Source of the DNA: VBDM01 sp035702665
Lineage (GTDB): Bacteria > Pseudomonadota > Gammaproteobacteria > Burkholderiales > SG8-39
Assembly: GCA_035702665.1 (NCBI GenBank)
Contig: DASSQD010000129.1
Span: forward strand, 1-25,456
Reading direction: 5' to 3'
Length of the DNA: 25,456 bases
Part shown: piece by piece, positions 13,976-21,517 of the stretch
Numbering within the stretch: position 1 is the stretch's first letter
Layout: each line of letters opens with the position of its first letter
Notes under the pieces: generated by a model
Seen by the model: the letters and a program-made list of their open reading frames with translations, nothing else
What the model was told of the DNA's origin: nothing
Databases searched by the model: none
Program-made: the position numbers and the translations under genes

Positions 13976-14686
13976 TCAGGACGCCGCCGCGGTCGTCATC
14001 ACCGGCTTGTCCCGGTACTGCTCCGGGAACAGCCGCTTGAGGTTGGCGATCTTGGGCAGATCGTTGATCACGATGTAGGGATATCCGGGGTTCAGGAGCA
14101 GGAAATCCTGGTGGTAGGCCTCGGCCGGATAGAACCCCTTGAGCGCCTCGACGCGCGTCACGATGGGCTTGCGGAAGACGCGCGCCTTCTCGAGCTGGGC
14201 GATGTAGGCCTCCGCGACGCGCTTCTGCTGCGCGTCGGCGTAGAAGATCTCCGAGCGGTACTGCGTGCCGACGTCGGGCCCCTGCCGGTTGAGCTGCGTG
14301 GGGTCGTGCGCCACCGAAAAGTAGATGCGCAGGATCTCGCCATAGGAGATCTCCCTCGGGTCGAACACGATCTGCACCGACTCGGCGTGGCCGGTGCGGC
14401 CGGAGCCGACTTTTTCGTACTCCGCCGTGCTCTTGTCGCCGCCGGAATAGCCCGACAGCACCTGCTTTACGCCCTTGGTGTACTGGTACACGCCCTGCAC
14501 GCCCCAGAAGCAGCCGCCCGCGAGGACCGCCGTCTGCGCCGGGCCGGCCCCCCTGGGGTTGTCCAGGGCAGGCGCCGGCAGCACCGTCGCGGCCTCGCCC
14601 GAGCGCCCCGGGATGTTCCAGAAAGTGCCGACCGCCGCCAGGGCCAGCAAGGCGAACCACCCTCCGTTCTTCGCCGTCCTCGACAT
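13976..14686 (-). CDS. msrA: Membrane-anchored or exported peptide-methionine (S)-S-oxide reductase
   Basis: A 236-residue MsrA that repairs methionine-S-sulfoxide. The active-site motif GCFWG has its catalytic cysteine at residue 59. Other signatures are YSGGDKSTAEYEKVGSGRTGHAE, FDPREISYGEIL, HDPTQLNRQGPDVGTQYRS and EAYHQDF. An N-terminal hydrophobic segment (about 10-23, WFALLALAAVGTFW) marks it as exported or anchored, so it probably protects envelope proteins. I chose ATG 14686 because AAGGAG stands 6 nt upstream; ATG 14704 and GTG 14710 are in frame but poorly served. C59 is the only cysteine in the protein, so it lacks resolving cysteines and must be recycled by an external thiol. It follows the slipin gene by 54 nt and may be co-transcribed. 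Confidence 0.93.
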   Translation of the reverse strand: MSRTAKNGGWFALLALAAVGTFWNIPGRSGEAATVLPAPALDNPRGAGPAQTAVLAGGCFWGVQGVYQYTKGVKQVLSGYSGGDKSTAEYEKVGSGRTGHAESVQIVFDPREISYGEILRIYFSVAHDPTQLNRQGPDVGTQYRSEIFYADAQQKRVAEAYIAQLEKARVFRKPIVTRVEALKGFYPAEAYHQDFLLLNPGYPYIVINDLPKIANLKRLFPEQYRDKPVMTTAAAS

Positions 14687-14740
14687 CTTCGACTCCTTGT
14701 TCATGGTCACGCGCCTTGGTCGGTAGACACGCCCGGAACC

Positions 14741-15502
14741 TTACGGGTTCCGCTTGCGGGCCGCATCGAGCAGCGGCGTGAGTATATCCATCGGCATCGG
14801 GAAGACAATGGTCGAGGCCTTGTCGCCCGCGATGTTGGTCAGGGTCTGCAGGTAGCGCAGCTGCATCGCCTCGGACTGCTTGGACAGCATCTGCGCGGCC
14901 TGCAACAGCTTCTCCGAGGCCTGCAGCTCGCCTTCGGCGTGAATCACCTTCGCCCGGCGCTCGCGCTCGGCCTCCGCCTGGCGCGCGATCGCGCGCACCA
15001 TCGTCTCGTTCAGATCGACGTCCTTGATCTCGACGGTGGAGACCTTGATGCCCCAGCCCTCGGTCTGGGCGTCGAGAGTCTTCTGGATGTCGAGGTTCAG
15101 CTGCTCGCGCTCCGCGAGCAGCGCGTCGAGCTCGTGCTTGCCGAGCACGGCGCGCAGCGTCGTCTGCGCCAGCAGGTTCGTGGCGGCAAGGAAGTCCGCC
15201 ACCTGGATCACCGCCTTCTGCGGATCGACGACCCGGAAGTACACGACCGCATTGACCTTGACCGAGACGTTGTCGCGCGTGATCACGTCCTGCGGGGGCA
15301 CGTCGAGCACCACGGTGCGCAGGTCCATCTTGACCATCTGCTGGATCACCGGGATGAGGATGAACAAGCCCGGTCCCTTCACCGCCCAGAAGCGCCCGAG
15401 CTGGAACACGACCCCGCGCTCGTACTCGCGCAGGATCCTGAACGACCAGAACAGAAGCAGTGCGACGAAAATCGCCGCGCCCAGGCCGAAATTGAATGCC
15501 AT
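14741..15502 (-). CDS. Slipin / stomatin-like SPFH-domain membrane protein
   Basis: A 253-residue member of the stomatin/slipin family, which organises membrane microdomains and partners NfeD proteases. One membrane segment (about residues 5-22) is followed by the SPFH domain, beginning REYERGVVFQLGRFW and including LDVPPQDVITRDNVSVKVNAVVYFRV. A coiled-coil-rich tail (ARQAEAERERRAKVIHAEGE) follows, and then the C-terminal end FPMPMDIL. ATG 15502 has AAGGAG upstream with about 8 nt spacing. It starts 2 nt after the nfeD stop. A longer in-frame extension into nfeD has no hydrophobic start and was rejected. Together with NfeD this makes the classic p-stomatin/STOPP pair. Confidence 0.92.
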   Translation of the reverse strand: MAFNFGLGAAIFVALLLFWSFRILREYERGVVFQLGRFWAVKGPGLFILIPVIQQMVKMDLRTVVLDVPPQDVITRDNVSVKVNAVVYFRVVDPQKAVIQVADFLAATNLLAQTTLRAVLGKHELDALLAEREQLNLDIQKTLDAQTEGWGIKVSTVEIKDVDLNETMVRAIARQAEAERERRAKVIHAEGELQASEKLLQAAQMLSKQSEAMQLRYLQTLTNIAGDKASTIVFPMPMDILTPLLDAARKRNP

Positions 15503-15504
15503 GT

Positions 15505-16851
15505 TCAAGCTCCTTGTTGGGTTTCGGGCACGACTTCGAGCGACAGGCCGTTCAGGGCCGCAACGCGCACCCGCTGGCCGGCCTTGAGCGGCGTGCTGCC
15601 ATGGATGCGCCAGGTCTCGCCATGGACCCGCGCCCAGCCCTCGTGATCGCAATCCTCGATCACCTCGCCTATCCTTCCGATCATCTCCTCCCGCCCGCTG
15701 ACGATCGGCCGCCTGCGCGCCTTCAGCATCATACCGACGGCGAAGAGGATGAACGCGGCGCTCGCGGCGGCGACGCCCAGCACCAGGGCGAACGGCACGC
15801 CGTAGCCCGGCGTACCGGTGTCGATGAGTATCACCGAGCCGATCACGAACGCGACCGCCCCGCCGACGCCGAGAGATCCGTAGGCGGGGAAGAACAGCTC
15901 GCCGGCCATGAACGCGATTCCAAGGAGCATGAGCGCGAGGCCGGCGTAGTTGACCGGCAGCATGTGGAAGGCGTAGGCCGCAATGAGCAGGCAGATCGCG
16001 CCGACCACCCCCGGAAACACCAGACCCGGATTGGAGAACTCGAAGATCAGGGCGTAGATGCCTACGAGGATGAGCAGGTAGGCGATGCTCGGATCGGTGA
16101 TGACCGAAAGAAAGCGGGTGCGCCAGTCAGGCTCGAGGGAGACCGCGACGGCGTCCGCGGTGTGGAGCACGCGGTCCCTGTCGGCCACCCTCAGGGTGCG
16201 GCCGTCGAGCCGCTTGAGCAGGTCCGGCACGTCCTGCGCGACGAGATCGATCACCTTCTGCTTCAGCGCCTCGCTCGCCGAAAGGCTGACCGCCTCGCGC
16301 ACCGCGCGCTCCGCCCACTCGGCGTTGCGCCCGCGCATCTGCGCGAGGCTGCGGATGTAGGCCGAGGCGTCGTTGACCTGCTTGCGCGTCAGGGTGCTGG
16401 CGGTGTCGCTCTTCGCGGGCTTGTCTGCCTTGCCGTCCGGCTTGTCCTCGCCCCCCGAGCTTCCGGGGCCGCCGATCGCGACCGGCGTCGCAGCGCCGAG
16501 ATTGGTCGCCGGGGCCATCGCAGCGACGTGGGAGGCGTAGAGGATGTAGGTGCCCGCGCTCGCCGCGCGCGCCCCGCCCGGCGCGACGAAGGCGGCGACC
16601 GGCACGGGCGAGGCGAGAATATCCTTGATGATGGCGCGCATCGAAGTGTCCAGCCCCCCCGGCGTGTCCATCTCCAGCACGACGAGCTGCGCACCCTGCT
16701 TCTCGGCGATCTCGAGTCCGCGGTGCACGTAGTCCGCTGTCGCGGGCCCGATCGCGCCGTTGACAGTCAGCATCAGGACCGGCGGCGCAGGCGCCAGGGC
16801 GAGCGCGGGCCAAAGGGCGCACAGTCCAGGTAGTACCTTAAGCCAGCGCAA
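15505..16851 (-). CDS. NfeD-like membrane-bound serine protease (long form, NfeD1b)
   Basis: A 448-residue long-form NfeD. A signal peptide (WLKVLPGLCALWPALALA) leads a periplasmic ClpP-fold protease domain. LEMDTPGGLDTSMR is the oxyanion region, nucleophile S98 lies in ARAASAGTYI, and the probable catalytic lysine is K157 in LTRKQVNDASAYIRSL, matching the Ser-Lys dyad of archaeal 1510-N. A low-complexity Gly/Lys/Asp linker (127-152) lies between them. Several membrane helices follow (about 255-375) and a C-terminal OB-fold domain (about 385-448). The relative from Pyrococcus cleaves the hydrophobic tail of stomatin. I chose TTG 16851, with GGGAG 6 nt upstream, over GTG 16920, which adds an implausible N-terminus before the signal. 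It is first in the nfeD-slipin-msrA group. Confidence 0.9.
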   Translation of the reverse strand: MRWLKVLPGLCALWPALALAPAPPVLMLTVNGAIGPATADYVHRGLEIAEKQGAQLVVLEMDTPGGLDTSMRAIIKDILASPVPVAAFVAPGGARAASAGTYILYASHVAAMAPATNLGAATPVAIGGPGSSGGEDKPDGKADKPAKSDTASTLTRKQVNDASAYIRSLAQMRGRNAEWAERAVREAVSLSASEALKQKVIDLVAQDVPDLLKRLDGRTLRVADRDRVLHTADAVAVSLEPDWRTRFLSVITDPSIAYLLILVGIYALIFEFSNPGLVFPGVVGAICLLIAAYAFHMLPVNYAGLALMLLGIAFMAGELFFPAYGSLGVGGAVAFVIGSVILIDTGTPGYGVPFALVLGVAAASAAFILFAVGMMLKARRRPIVSGREEMIGRIGEVIEDCDHEGWARVHGETWRIHGSTPLKAGQRVRVAALNGLSLEVVPETQQGA

Positions 16852-16887
16852 GCCGCTCTCCCGTGAAATGCCGGTGGTCTTCCCGCA

Positions 16888-16893
16888 ACTATA
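16888..16893 (-). promoter_or_regulatory. Putative -10 element of the nfeD-slipin operon
   Basis: TATAGT on the minus strand. It gives a leader of about 30 nt before TTG 16851. No consensus -35 is seen. It also supports the shorter nfeD start over GTG 16920, which would lie upstream of this element. Confidence 0.4.
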
Positions 16894-16990
16894 GTCTTCT
16901 TTTTGAGGCCCGGCCCCCACTGGACTTTGCGCGGCGTTCGCAGTAACTTGGGAAAAAAAGAGCAGGCATCTCCACCCCTAGAGAGGACCC

Positions 16991-18205
16991 ATGGCGAAGA
17001 TATCCGTATCTTGTTTGTCGATTTCGCTTTGCTGCGCTTTGCCCGTCTGGGCTCAAGCACAGGACAAGGCGAAACAGGCCGTCGACGCGACCTGCAACAC
17101 TTGCCACCCGCTGTCCGCCCGCGTCGGAACCGGTTACGACGCCAAAGGCTGGCATACCGTCATGCGCATGATGGTCAATCAAGGCGCGCCGGTTCCTAAG
17201 GATCAGATGGAGGCGATGACCCGGTATCTGATCAAGACTTACCCGGTCAAGACGAACGACAGGGCCAAGGCTGCGTTGATCAAAGGGCCGCTCAAGGTCT
17301 CGATGAAGATCTGGAGCGCGCCGACGCCGGGCTCCCGTCCGCACGATCCGCTCGCGGCGCGCGACGGCTCGCTGTGGTACTCGGGCCAGATGGCGAACGT
17401 GCTCGGGCGCGTCGACCCGAAGACCGGCAAGGTGAGGGAATACAAGCTCAAGACCGCGCACTCCGGGCCGCACGGCCTCAAGGAGGACGCGGACGGCAAC
17501 ATCTGGTACACGGGCAACACCGCCTCGCTCCTCGGCAAGCTCAACCCGAAAACGGGAGAGGTCACCGAGTACAAGACGCCCGAGCCGGGCGACCCGCATA
17601 CGCTGATGTTCGACAAGAGCGGGATCCTGTGGTTTACGATGCAGAACGCGAACCGCATCGGGCGCCTCGATCCGAAGACGGGCGAGATCAAGCTGCTCAC
17701 GCCGCCGACGCCGAAGTCGCGTCCCTACGGCATGGCGTTCGATCCCAAGGGAACGCTCTTCGTCGTGCAGTTTGGAACCAACAGCATCGCGGCCGTAGAT
17801 CCGGCCACGCTGCAGATCAAGGAGTACAAGCTGCCCGATCCCGGCGCACGCCCGCGACGCATCGCGATCACCAGCGACGACATCGTCTGGTACACCGACT
17901 ACCAGCGGGGCTACCTCGGCCGGCTCGACCCCGCCACGGGCCAGGTGAAGGAGTGGCAGTCGCCGAGCGGGCCGAAGTCCGCCCCGTACGGCATCTCGTC
18001 GATCCACGACGTCATCTGGTACAGCGAATCGGAGGCGATGCCCAATACCGTCGTGCGCTTCGATCCGAAAACGGAGAAGTTCCAGACGTGGGCGATCCCG
18101 GGCGGCGGCAATATCGTGCGCAACACCGACGTCACCCAGGAAGGCAATTTCGTGCTGGCCAACAGCCTGGTGAACACGGTAACGCTGGTCACGATCGGGA
18201 AATAA
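16991..18205 (+). CDS. Secreted cytochrome-c / Vgb-like beta-propeller fusion protein
   Basis: A 404-residue exported protein. A signal peptide (about 1-22, ending WAQA) precedes a small c-type haem domain with CNTCH (C35, C38, H39). From about residue 110 there are six clear repeats of the form W-Y-[ST]...LGRxDPKTGxVxEY: LWYSGQMANVLGRVDP, IWYTGNTASLLGKLNP, LWFTMQNANRIGRLDP, LFVVQFGTNSIAAVDP, VWYTDYQRGYLGRLDP and IWYSESEAMPNTVVRFDP. A seventh blade is probably closed by the N- and C-terminal strands. Such propellers are annotated as virginiamycin B lyase, but that activity is doubtful for a periplasmic haem protein. A redox or sensing role is more likely. The ATG follows GAGAGG. No promoter is obvious in the 139-nt gap to nfeD. 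Confidence 0.85.
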   Translation: MAKISVSCLSISLCCALPVWAQAQDKAKQAVDATCNTCHPLSARVGTGYDAKGWHTVMRMMVNQGAPVPKDQMEAMTRYLIKTYPVKTNDRAKAALIKGPLKVSMKIWSAPTPGSRPHDPLAARDGSLWYSGQMANVLGRVDPKTGKVREYKLKTAHSGPHGLKEDADGNIWYTGNTASLLGKLNPKTGEVTEYKTPEPGDPHTLMFDKSGILWFTMQNANRIGRLDPKTGEIKLLTPPTPKSRPYGMAFDPKGTLFVVQFGTNSIAAVDPATLQIKEYKLPDPGARPRRIAITSDDIVWYTDYQRGYLGRLDPATGQVKEWQSPSGPKSAPYGISSIHDVIWYSESEAMPNTVVRFDPKTEKFQTWAIPGGGNIVRNTDVTQEGNFVLANSLVNTVTLVTIGK

Positions 18206-18216
18206 AGCGGCAACTC

Positions 18217-18239
18217 GCGGCGGGCGACTCGCCCGCCGC
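18217..18239 (+). terminator. Strong hairpin after the propeller gene
   Basis: GCGGCGGGCG, loop ACT, CGCCCGCCGC: a perfect 10-bp GC stem 11 nt after the stop. The stretch that follows (CGACCTTT) is only weakly T-rich. This is a probable terminator for the plus-strand gene. Confidence 0.65.
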
Positions 18240-18387
18240 CGACCTTTCGCGTTGCTGACATCGCTTACTGCTTCGACCGGCCGTTGCTAGACTAAGCTTG
18301 CGGGGATTCGGCAGCCTCCCCGCCTAAGACGCTTCTCGGCGTCCAAGGTCTGCCCGACATGTGGCTCTCGCCAGATGGAGGGTTTGC
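18240..18387 (+). promoter_or_regulatory. Leader and putative promoter of chrA with two stem-loops
   Basis: TAGACT (18288-18293) is a candidate -10 with no good -35. Downstream, GCGGGGA (18300-18306) pairs with TCCCCGC (18317-18323), and GACGC (18328-18332) pairs with GCGTC (18339-18343). Together with the Shine-Dalgarno GGAGG at 18378-18382 this makes a structured ~90-nt leader. No known riboswitch pattern is recognised. Confidence 0.4.
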
Positions 18388-19584
18388 TTGGACGCCTCAC
18401 GCGCGACTCCACAGGAAACCGAAGCCAAGCCCGCGTATTCGCTGTGGGATCTGGTGCGATACGCGCTGCGCCTCGGCACGCTCGGCTTCGGCGGCCCGGT
18501 GGCGCTCGTCGGGTTCATGCATCGCGACCTCGTCGAGCGGCGCAAGTGGATCTCAGAGGCGGACTACAGGGAAGGCTTGACGCTGGCGCAGCTCATGCCC
18601 GGGCCACTCGCGGCTCAGCTCGCCATCTACCTCGGCTACGTGCACTACCGCATCACCGGAGCGACGCTCGTCGGGGTCGCTTTCGTCCTGCCCTCATTCC
18701 TGATGGTTGTCGCGCTCGGAGTCGCATACGTCGCCTATGGCGGACTTTCTTGGATGCAGGCAGTGTTCTACGGAGTTGGCGCGTCAGTCATCGGCATCAT
18801 CGCGATCAGCGCATACAAGCTGACGACGCGGAGCATCGGCAAGGACAAGATACTCTGGGCGATCTACCTCGTTGCAGCCGCGGTCACCGTCATCACCGAG
18901 TCCGAGCTCGTGTCGCTGTTCCTAATCGCGGGGCTGCTGACTTGGCTGATAAAGTCACCGCCGAAGAATTGGTTTCGTGGCGCAAGCAGCATGACCGTCC
19001 TGGCGGGGCAGCTTCCCATGACGTCGACGGTCGCCTCAGCGATCGACTGGCCGCTGCTCCTGCAGATCGGTGCGTTCTTCGGTGAAGCGGGCGCGTTTGT
19101 GTTCGGCAGCGGGCTCGCAATCGTTCCGTTCCTCTATGGCGGCGTCGTCAACGAATACCACTGGCTGACCGAGCGCCAGTTCGTGGACGCAGTGGCGGTA
19201 GCGATGATAACGCCCGGCCCCGTCGTCATCACGGTCGGTTTCATCGGTTATCTGGTCGCCGGACTCTCCGGCGCGATCGTCGCAGCGCTTGCGACATTTC
19301 TGCCCTGCTACCTGTTCACCATCATACCGGCCCCCTACTTCCGCAAGCACGGCAGGAAACCGGGGCTCGTCGCCTTCATAGACGGCGTCACGGCGGCGGC
19401 GATCGGAACGATTACCGGAGCAGTGGTGGTGCTCGGCAAGCGCTCCATCGTCGACGTGCCCACGCTCCTCATGATGCTCGTCACGATTTTGCTGATCTGG
19501 AAAGTGAAGAAGCTGCCGGAGCCCGTGATCGTCGCCGCCGCAGCCTTCGCTGGCCTGATCGTCCACCCCATGCTAAGGACCTAG
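18388..19584 (+). CDS. chrA: Chromate transporter, long-chain ChrA family
   Basis: A 398-residue inner-membrane protein of the CHR superfamily, which exports chromate and thereby confers resistance. Both homologous halves are present. The N-terminal CHR domain has LGFGGPVALVGFMHRDLVERRKWI and LAQLMPGPLAAQLAIYLGY. The C-terminal half has FGEAGAFVFGSGLAIVPFLY and AVAMITPGPVVITVGFIGYL. Each half ends in several hydrophobic helices, and the length fits the two-domain class. I chose TTG 18388 because GGAGG lies 6 nt upstream. GTG 18361 is in frame but has no ribosome-binding site. Typical chrB/chrC partners are absent; two exported proteins follow instead. By eye, codon use here is a little less GC-extreme than in neighbouring genes, a possible sign of acquisition. 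Confidence 0.92.
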   Translation: MDASRATPQETEAKPAYSLWDLVRYALRLGTLGFGGPVALVGFMHRDLVERRKWISEADYREGLTLAQLMPGPLAAQLAIYLGYVHYRITGATLVGVAFVLPSFLMVVALGVAYVAYGGLSWMQAVFYGVGASVIGIIAISAYKLTTRSIGKDKILWAIYLVAAAVTVITESELVSLFLIAGLLTWLIKSPPKNWFRGASSMTVLAGQLPMTSTVASAIDWPLLLQIGAFFGEAGAFVFGSGLAIVPFLYGGVVNEYHWLTERQFVDAVAVAMITPGPVVITVGFIGYLVAGLSGAIVAALATFLPCYLFTIIPAPYFRKHGRKPGLVAFIDGVTAAAIGTITGAVVVLGKRSIVDVPTLLMMLVTILLIWKVKKLPEPVIVAAAAFAGLIVHPMLRT

Positions 19585-19624
19585 GACGCCAACACATCGT
19601 CGCAATCGGCGCATGGGTACATTT

Positions 19625-19641
19625 CGGGGCCGCCGGCCCCG
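19625..19641 (+). terminator. GC hairpin between chrA and the PepSY-like gene
   Basis: CGGGGCC, loop GCC, GGCCCCG: a perfect 7-bp stem followed by CTTT. It lies just before the next Shine-Dalgarno site, so it may act as a partial terminator or an mRNA-stability element between co-transcribed genes. Confidence 0.45.
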
Positions 19642-19661
19642 CTTTCCACAGGAGATCAAAC

Positions 19662-20201
19662 ATGACACGAAGCAAAGCAGTTCTCGCGCTTGGCATCATC
19701 GGTACGTCTCTCGCGTTCGGGCAGGTCGCGATTGCCGACGAAGGCAGCGATATGAGCACGCTGGTCCAGGGCCTCGGAAAGAGCAAGCAGACCCTTCTCG
19801 GCGGAATGCGCCAAGCGGTGCACGACAAGGCGGCCGTGATTTCGGCGAAGTTCGAGATGGAGGACGGTAAGCTCTCGCTTTCCGTATACACGGCGGAAAA
19901 AGGACTTGCGGTCCCGGCCGAGGAGAATGTCCTTCAGGAACTCAGCGGTAGTCCGGAGCAGGACAAGTGGACGCCGCAAACGGAGGTGTTCAAGGATGTC
20001 CCGCATGTCGCAAGGTCGGCCGAGCAGCTCACTCTGATGGCGCTTGCGCACAAGAGCCTACCCGCGTTGGTCGCGGAGGTCCAGAAAAAGGAGGCGGCGC
20101 GTGTTTTTTCCGTCACGCCGGCGGTAAAGAACCACCGACCCGTCGCCGTCATCCTTGTCGTCCAGCATGGCAAGGTCAAGACCCTAGTACGACCTCTGTG
20201 A
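19662..20201 (+). CDS. Exported PepSY-like protein, unknown function
   Basis: A 179-residue protein with a Sec signal peptide (about 1-25, ending VAIA, then DEGSD). The mature part has a segment resembling a PepSY unit: LGGMRQAVHDKAAVISAKFEMEDGKLSLSVYTAE. A second, weaker one lies near the C-terminus: LVAEVQKKEAARVFSVTPAVKNHRPVAVILVV. PepSY domains are small periplasmic modules, often inhibitory or associated with metal or redox proteins. There are no cysteines and no obvious metal motif. ATG 19662 follows AGGAG closely, and the leader CCACAGGAGA recurs before the next gene. Position after chrA suggests a role in the same stress response. I do not recognise a named family with certainty. Confidence 0.72.
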   Translation: MTRSKAVLALGIIGTSLAFGQVAIADEGSDMSTLVQGLGKSKQTLLGGMRQAVHDKAAVISAKFEMEDGKLSLSVYTAEKGLAVPAEENVLQELSGSPEQDKWTPQTEVFKDVPHVARSAEQLTLMALAHKSLPALVAEVQKKEAARVFSVTPAVKNHRPVAVILVVQHGKVKTLVRPL

Positions 20202-20213
20202 GTCCTCGACTCA
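20199..20213 (+). repeat. Small stem-loop over the stop codon of the PepSY-like gene
   Basis: TGAGTC, loop CTC, GACTCA: a perfect 6-bp inverted repeat that includes the TGA stop. It could be a weak transcript-end structure or a binding site. The rest of the 85-nt gap holds only the AGGAG of the next gene. Confidence 0.35.
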
Positions 20214-20286
20214 GATGCGGATATCGGTGTTCGACATTTCGGCTATGGAACTCCGAGGCAATTTCCCCCAACCACAGGAGACCATC

Positions 20287-21198
20287 ATGTTCGAAACAAG
20301 CAGGAAAGATCGGCTGCAATCGTTTTTCGTAGCCGCATCGATCGCGTTCGTACTTGGCGCGTCGGCCTCCGCTTCGGCGGCCGGCTACGACTGGTCGGCG
20401 GTCGCCAAGGCGCTCGGCCGCTCTGGAACGGAGATGCCCGGGGGCGTGTACCGGGTCGGCCTGGGCAGGAGCGACCTCAAGGTCGCGCTCGACGGGGTGC
20501 AGATCAAGCCGCCGCTCGCGCTTGGCTCCTACCTCGCGTTCCAGAGCATGGGCAAGAGCGGCATGGTGATGGGAGATCTTGTCCTCACGGGAGACGAGGT
20601 CAACCCGGTGATGAAGAAGCTGGTCGAAGGCGGAATAGAGATCACGGCGCTGCACAACCACCTCCTGCGCAACGAACCGTTCACGATGTACATGCACTTC
20701 GAAGGCCGCGGCGACCCGGCGAAGCTCGCCGCCGTGCTGCGCGCGGCGCTCGAGGAAAGCAAGACACCGCTCGCCCCGCCGGCCTCCGCCGGCTCGCCGC
20801 CGCCGATCGACCTCGACACCGCGGCGATCGAGAAAACGCTCGGCGCGAAGGGAACGAACAACGGTGGCATCTTCGCGTTCAACATTCCGCGCGCCGAGAC
20901 CATCAAGGACGCCGGAATGACAATCCCGATCGCGGCGGGGTCCGGCATCGTGATCAACTTCCAGTCGACCGGCGGGGGCAAGGCGGCGATCACCGGGGAC
21001 TTCGTGCTGATCGCAAAAGAGGTCAACCCCGTGCTGAAGACCCTGCGCGATAACGGTATCGAGGTCACGGCGCTGCACAGCCACATGCTTAACGACAGCC
21101 CTCGCCTGTTCTTCATGCACTACTGGGCGAACGACGACGCCCAGAAGCTGGCGATCGCACTGAAGGCCGCCCTGGACAAAGTCAACCGCAAGAAGTGA
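20287..21198 (+). CDS. Exported tandem DUF1259 (LppY/LpqO-like) protein
   Basis: A 303-residue secreted protein. A signal peptide (about 1-32, ending SASAA) is followed by two copies of the DUF1259 domain. Copy 1 (about 35-160) has GVYRVGLGRSDLKVALDGV, GDLVLTGDEVNPVMKKLVEGGIEITALHNHLL and YMHFEGRGDPAKLAAVLRAAL. Copy 2 (about 180-300) repeats this as GDFVLIAKEVNPVLKTLRDNGIEVTALHSHML and FMHYWANDDAQKLAIALKAAL. The conserved ALHNH/ALHSH plus MH in each copy look like metal-binding histidines. A Pro/Ala-rich linker joins the copies. ATG 20287 follows AGGAG. DUF1259 has no proven biochemical function. As the third gene after chrA it probably works in the envelope in the same response. Confidence 0.85.
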   Translation: MFETSRKDRLQSFFVAASIAFVLGASASASAAGYDWSAVAKALGRSGTEMPGGVYRVGLGRSDLKVALDGVQIKPPLALGSYLAFQSMGKSGMVMGDLVLTGDEVNPVMKKLVEGGIEITALHNHLLRNEPFTMYMHFEGRGDPAKLAAVLRAALEESKTPLAPPASAGSPPPIDLDTAAIEKTLGAKGTNNGGIFAFNIPRAETIKDAGMTIPIAAGSGIVINFQSTGGGKAAITGDFVLIAKEVNPVLKTLRDNGIEVTALHSHMLNDSPRLFFMHYWANDDAQKLAIALKAALDKVNRKK

Positions 21199-21199
21199 T

Positions 21200-21517
21200 C
21201 TAGAACATCACCGAGGCGACCAGCCCCGACAGGAGTGCGACGCGGGTAAGGGGTGTCCAGACGCGCCCCTGGACGTTCTTCGAGCAGCGCCAGGCGAGCA
21301 TGAACCAGGCGAGGTAGAGCACGAGCCGCGCCGCGTCGCAGGCATCGCCCCAGCCCCAGGCCCACGCACCCAGGCCGCGCAAGCGCTCCGCACCGCTCAT
21401 CATCGCGCCGGTGATCAAAGCGACGGGAATGCCGCCGAGCCACCAAACCTTCCAAAGTTTTTCTTCGCCCCGGAAAGCCCGGGATGCAGACCGCTGGACG
21501 GCGGAAAAGACCGGCAT
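21200..21517 (-). CDS. Small membrane protein coupled to the TonB-dependent receptor
   Basis: A 105-residue protein with two or three hydrophobic segments: about 24-40 (VWWLGGIPVALITGAMM), 62-76 (AARLVLYLAWFMLAW) and a short one at the C-terminus (VALLSGLVASVMF). It is Trp-rich (GAWAWGWGDACD). Its ATG overlaps the receptor stop as TGATG, so it is translated by re-initiation after the receptor gene and is likely its functional partner. No family is recognised. It could be an inner-membrane accessory (for example to a TonB or permease step), but this is inference from coupling. Its stop lies 1 bp from that of the convergent DUF1259 gene. Confidence 0.7.
   Translation of the reverse strand: MPVFSAVQRSASRAFRGEEKLWKVWWLGGIPVALITGAMMSGAERLRGLGAWAWGWGDACDAARLVLYLAWFMLAWRCSKNVQGRVWTPLTRVALLSGLVASVMF

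Noticed and set aside
16991..18205. Annotation as virginiamycin B lyase (antibiotic resistance)
   Set aside because: Similarity lies in the propeller repeat only; the haem-c domain and export make drug lyase activity unlikely without evidence.
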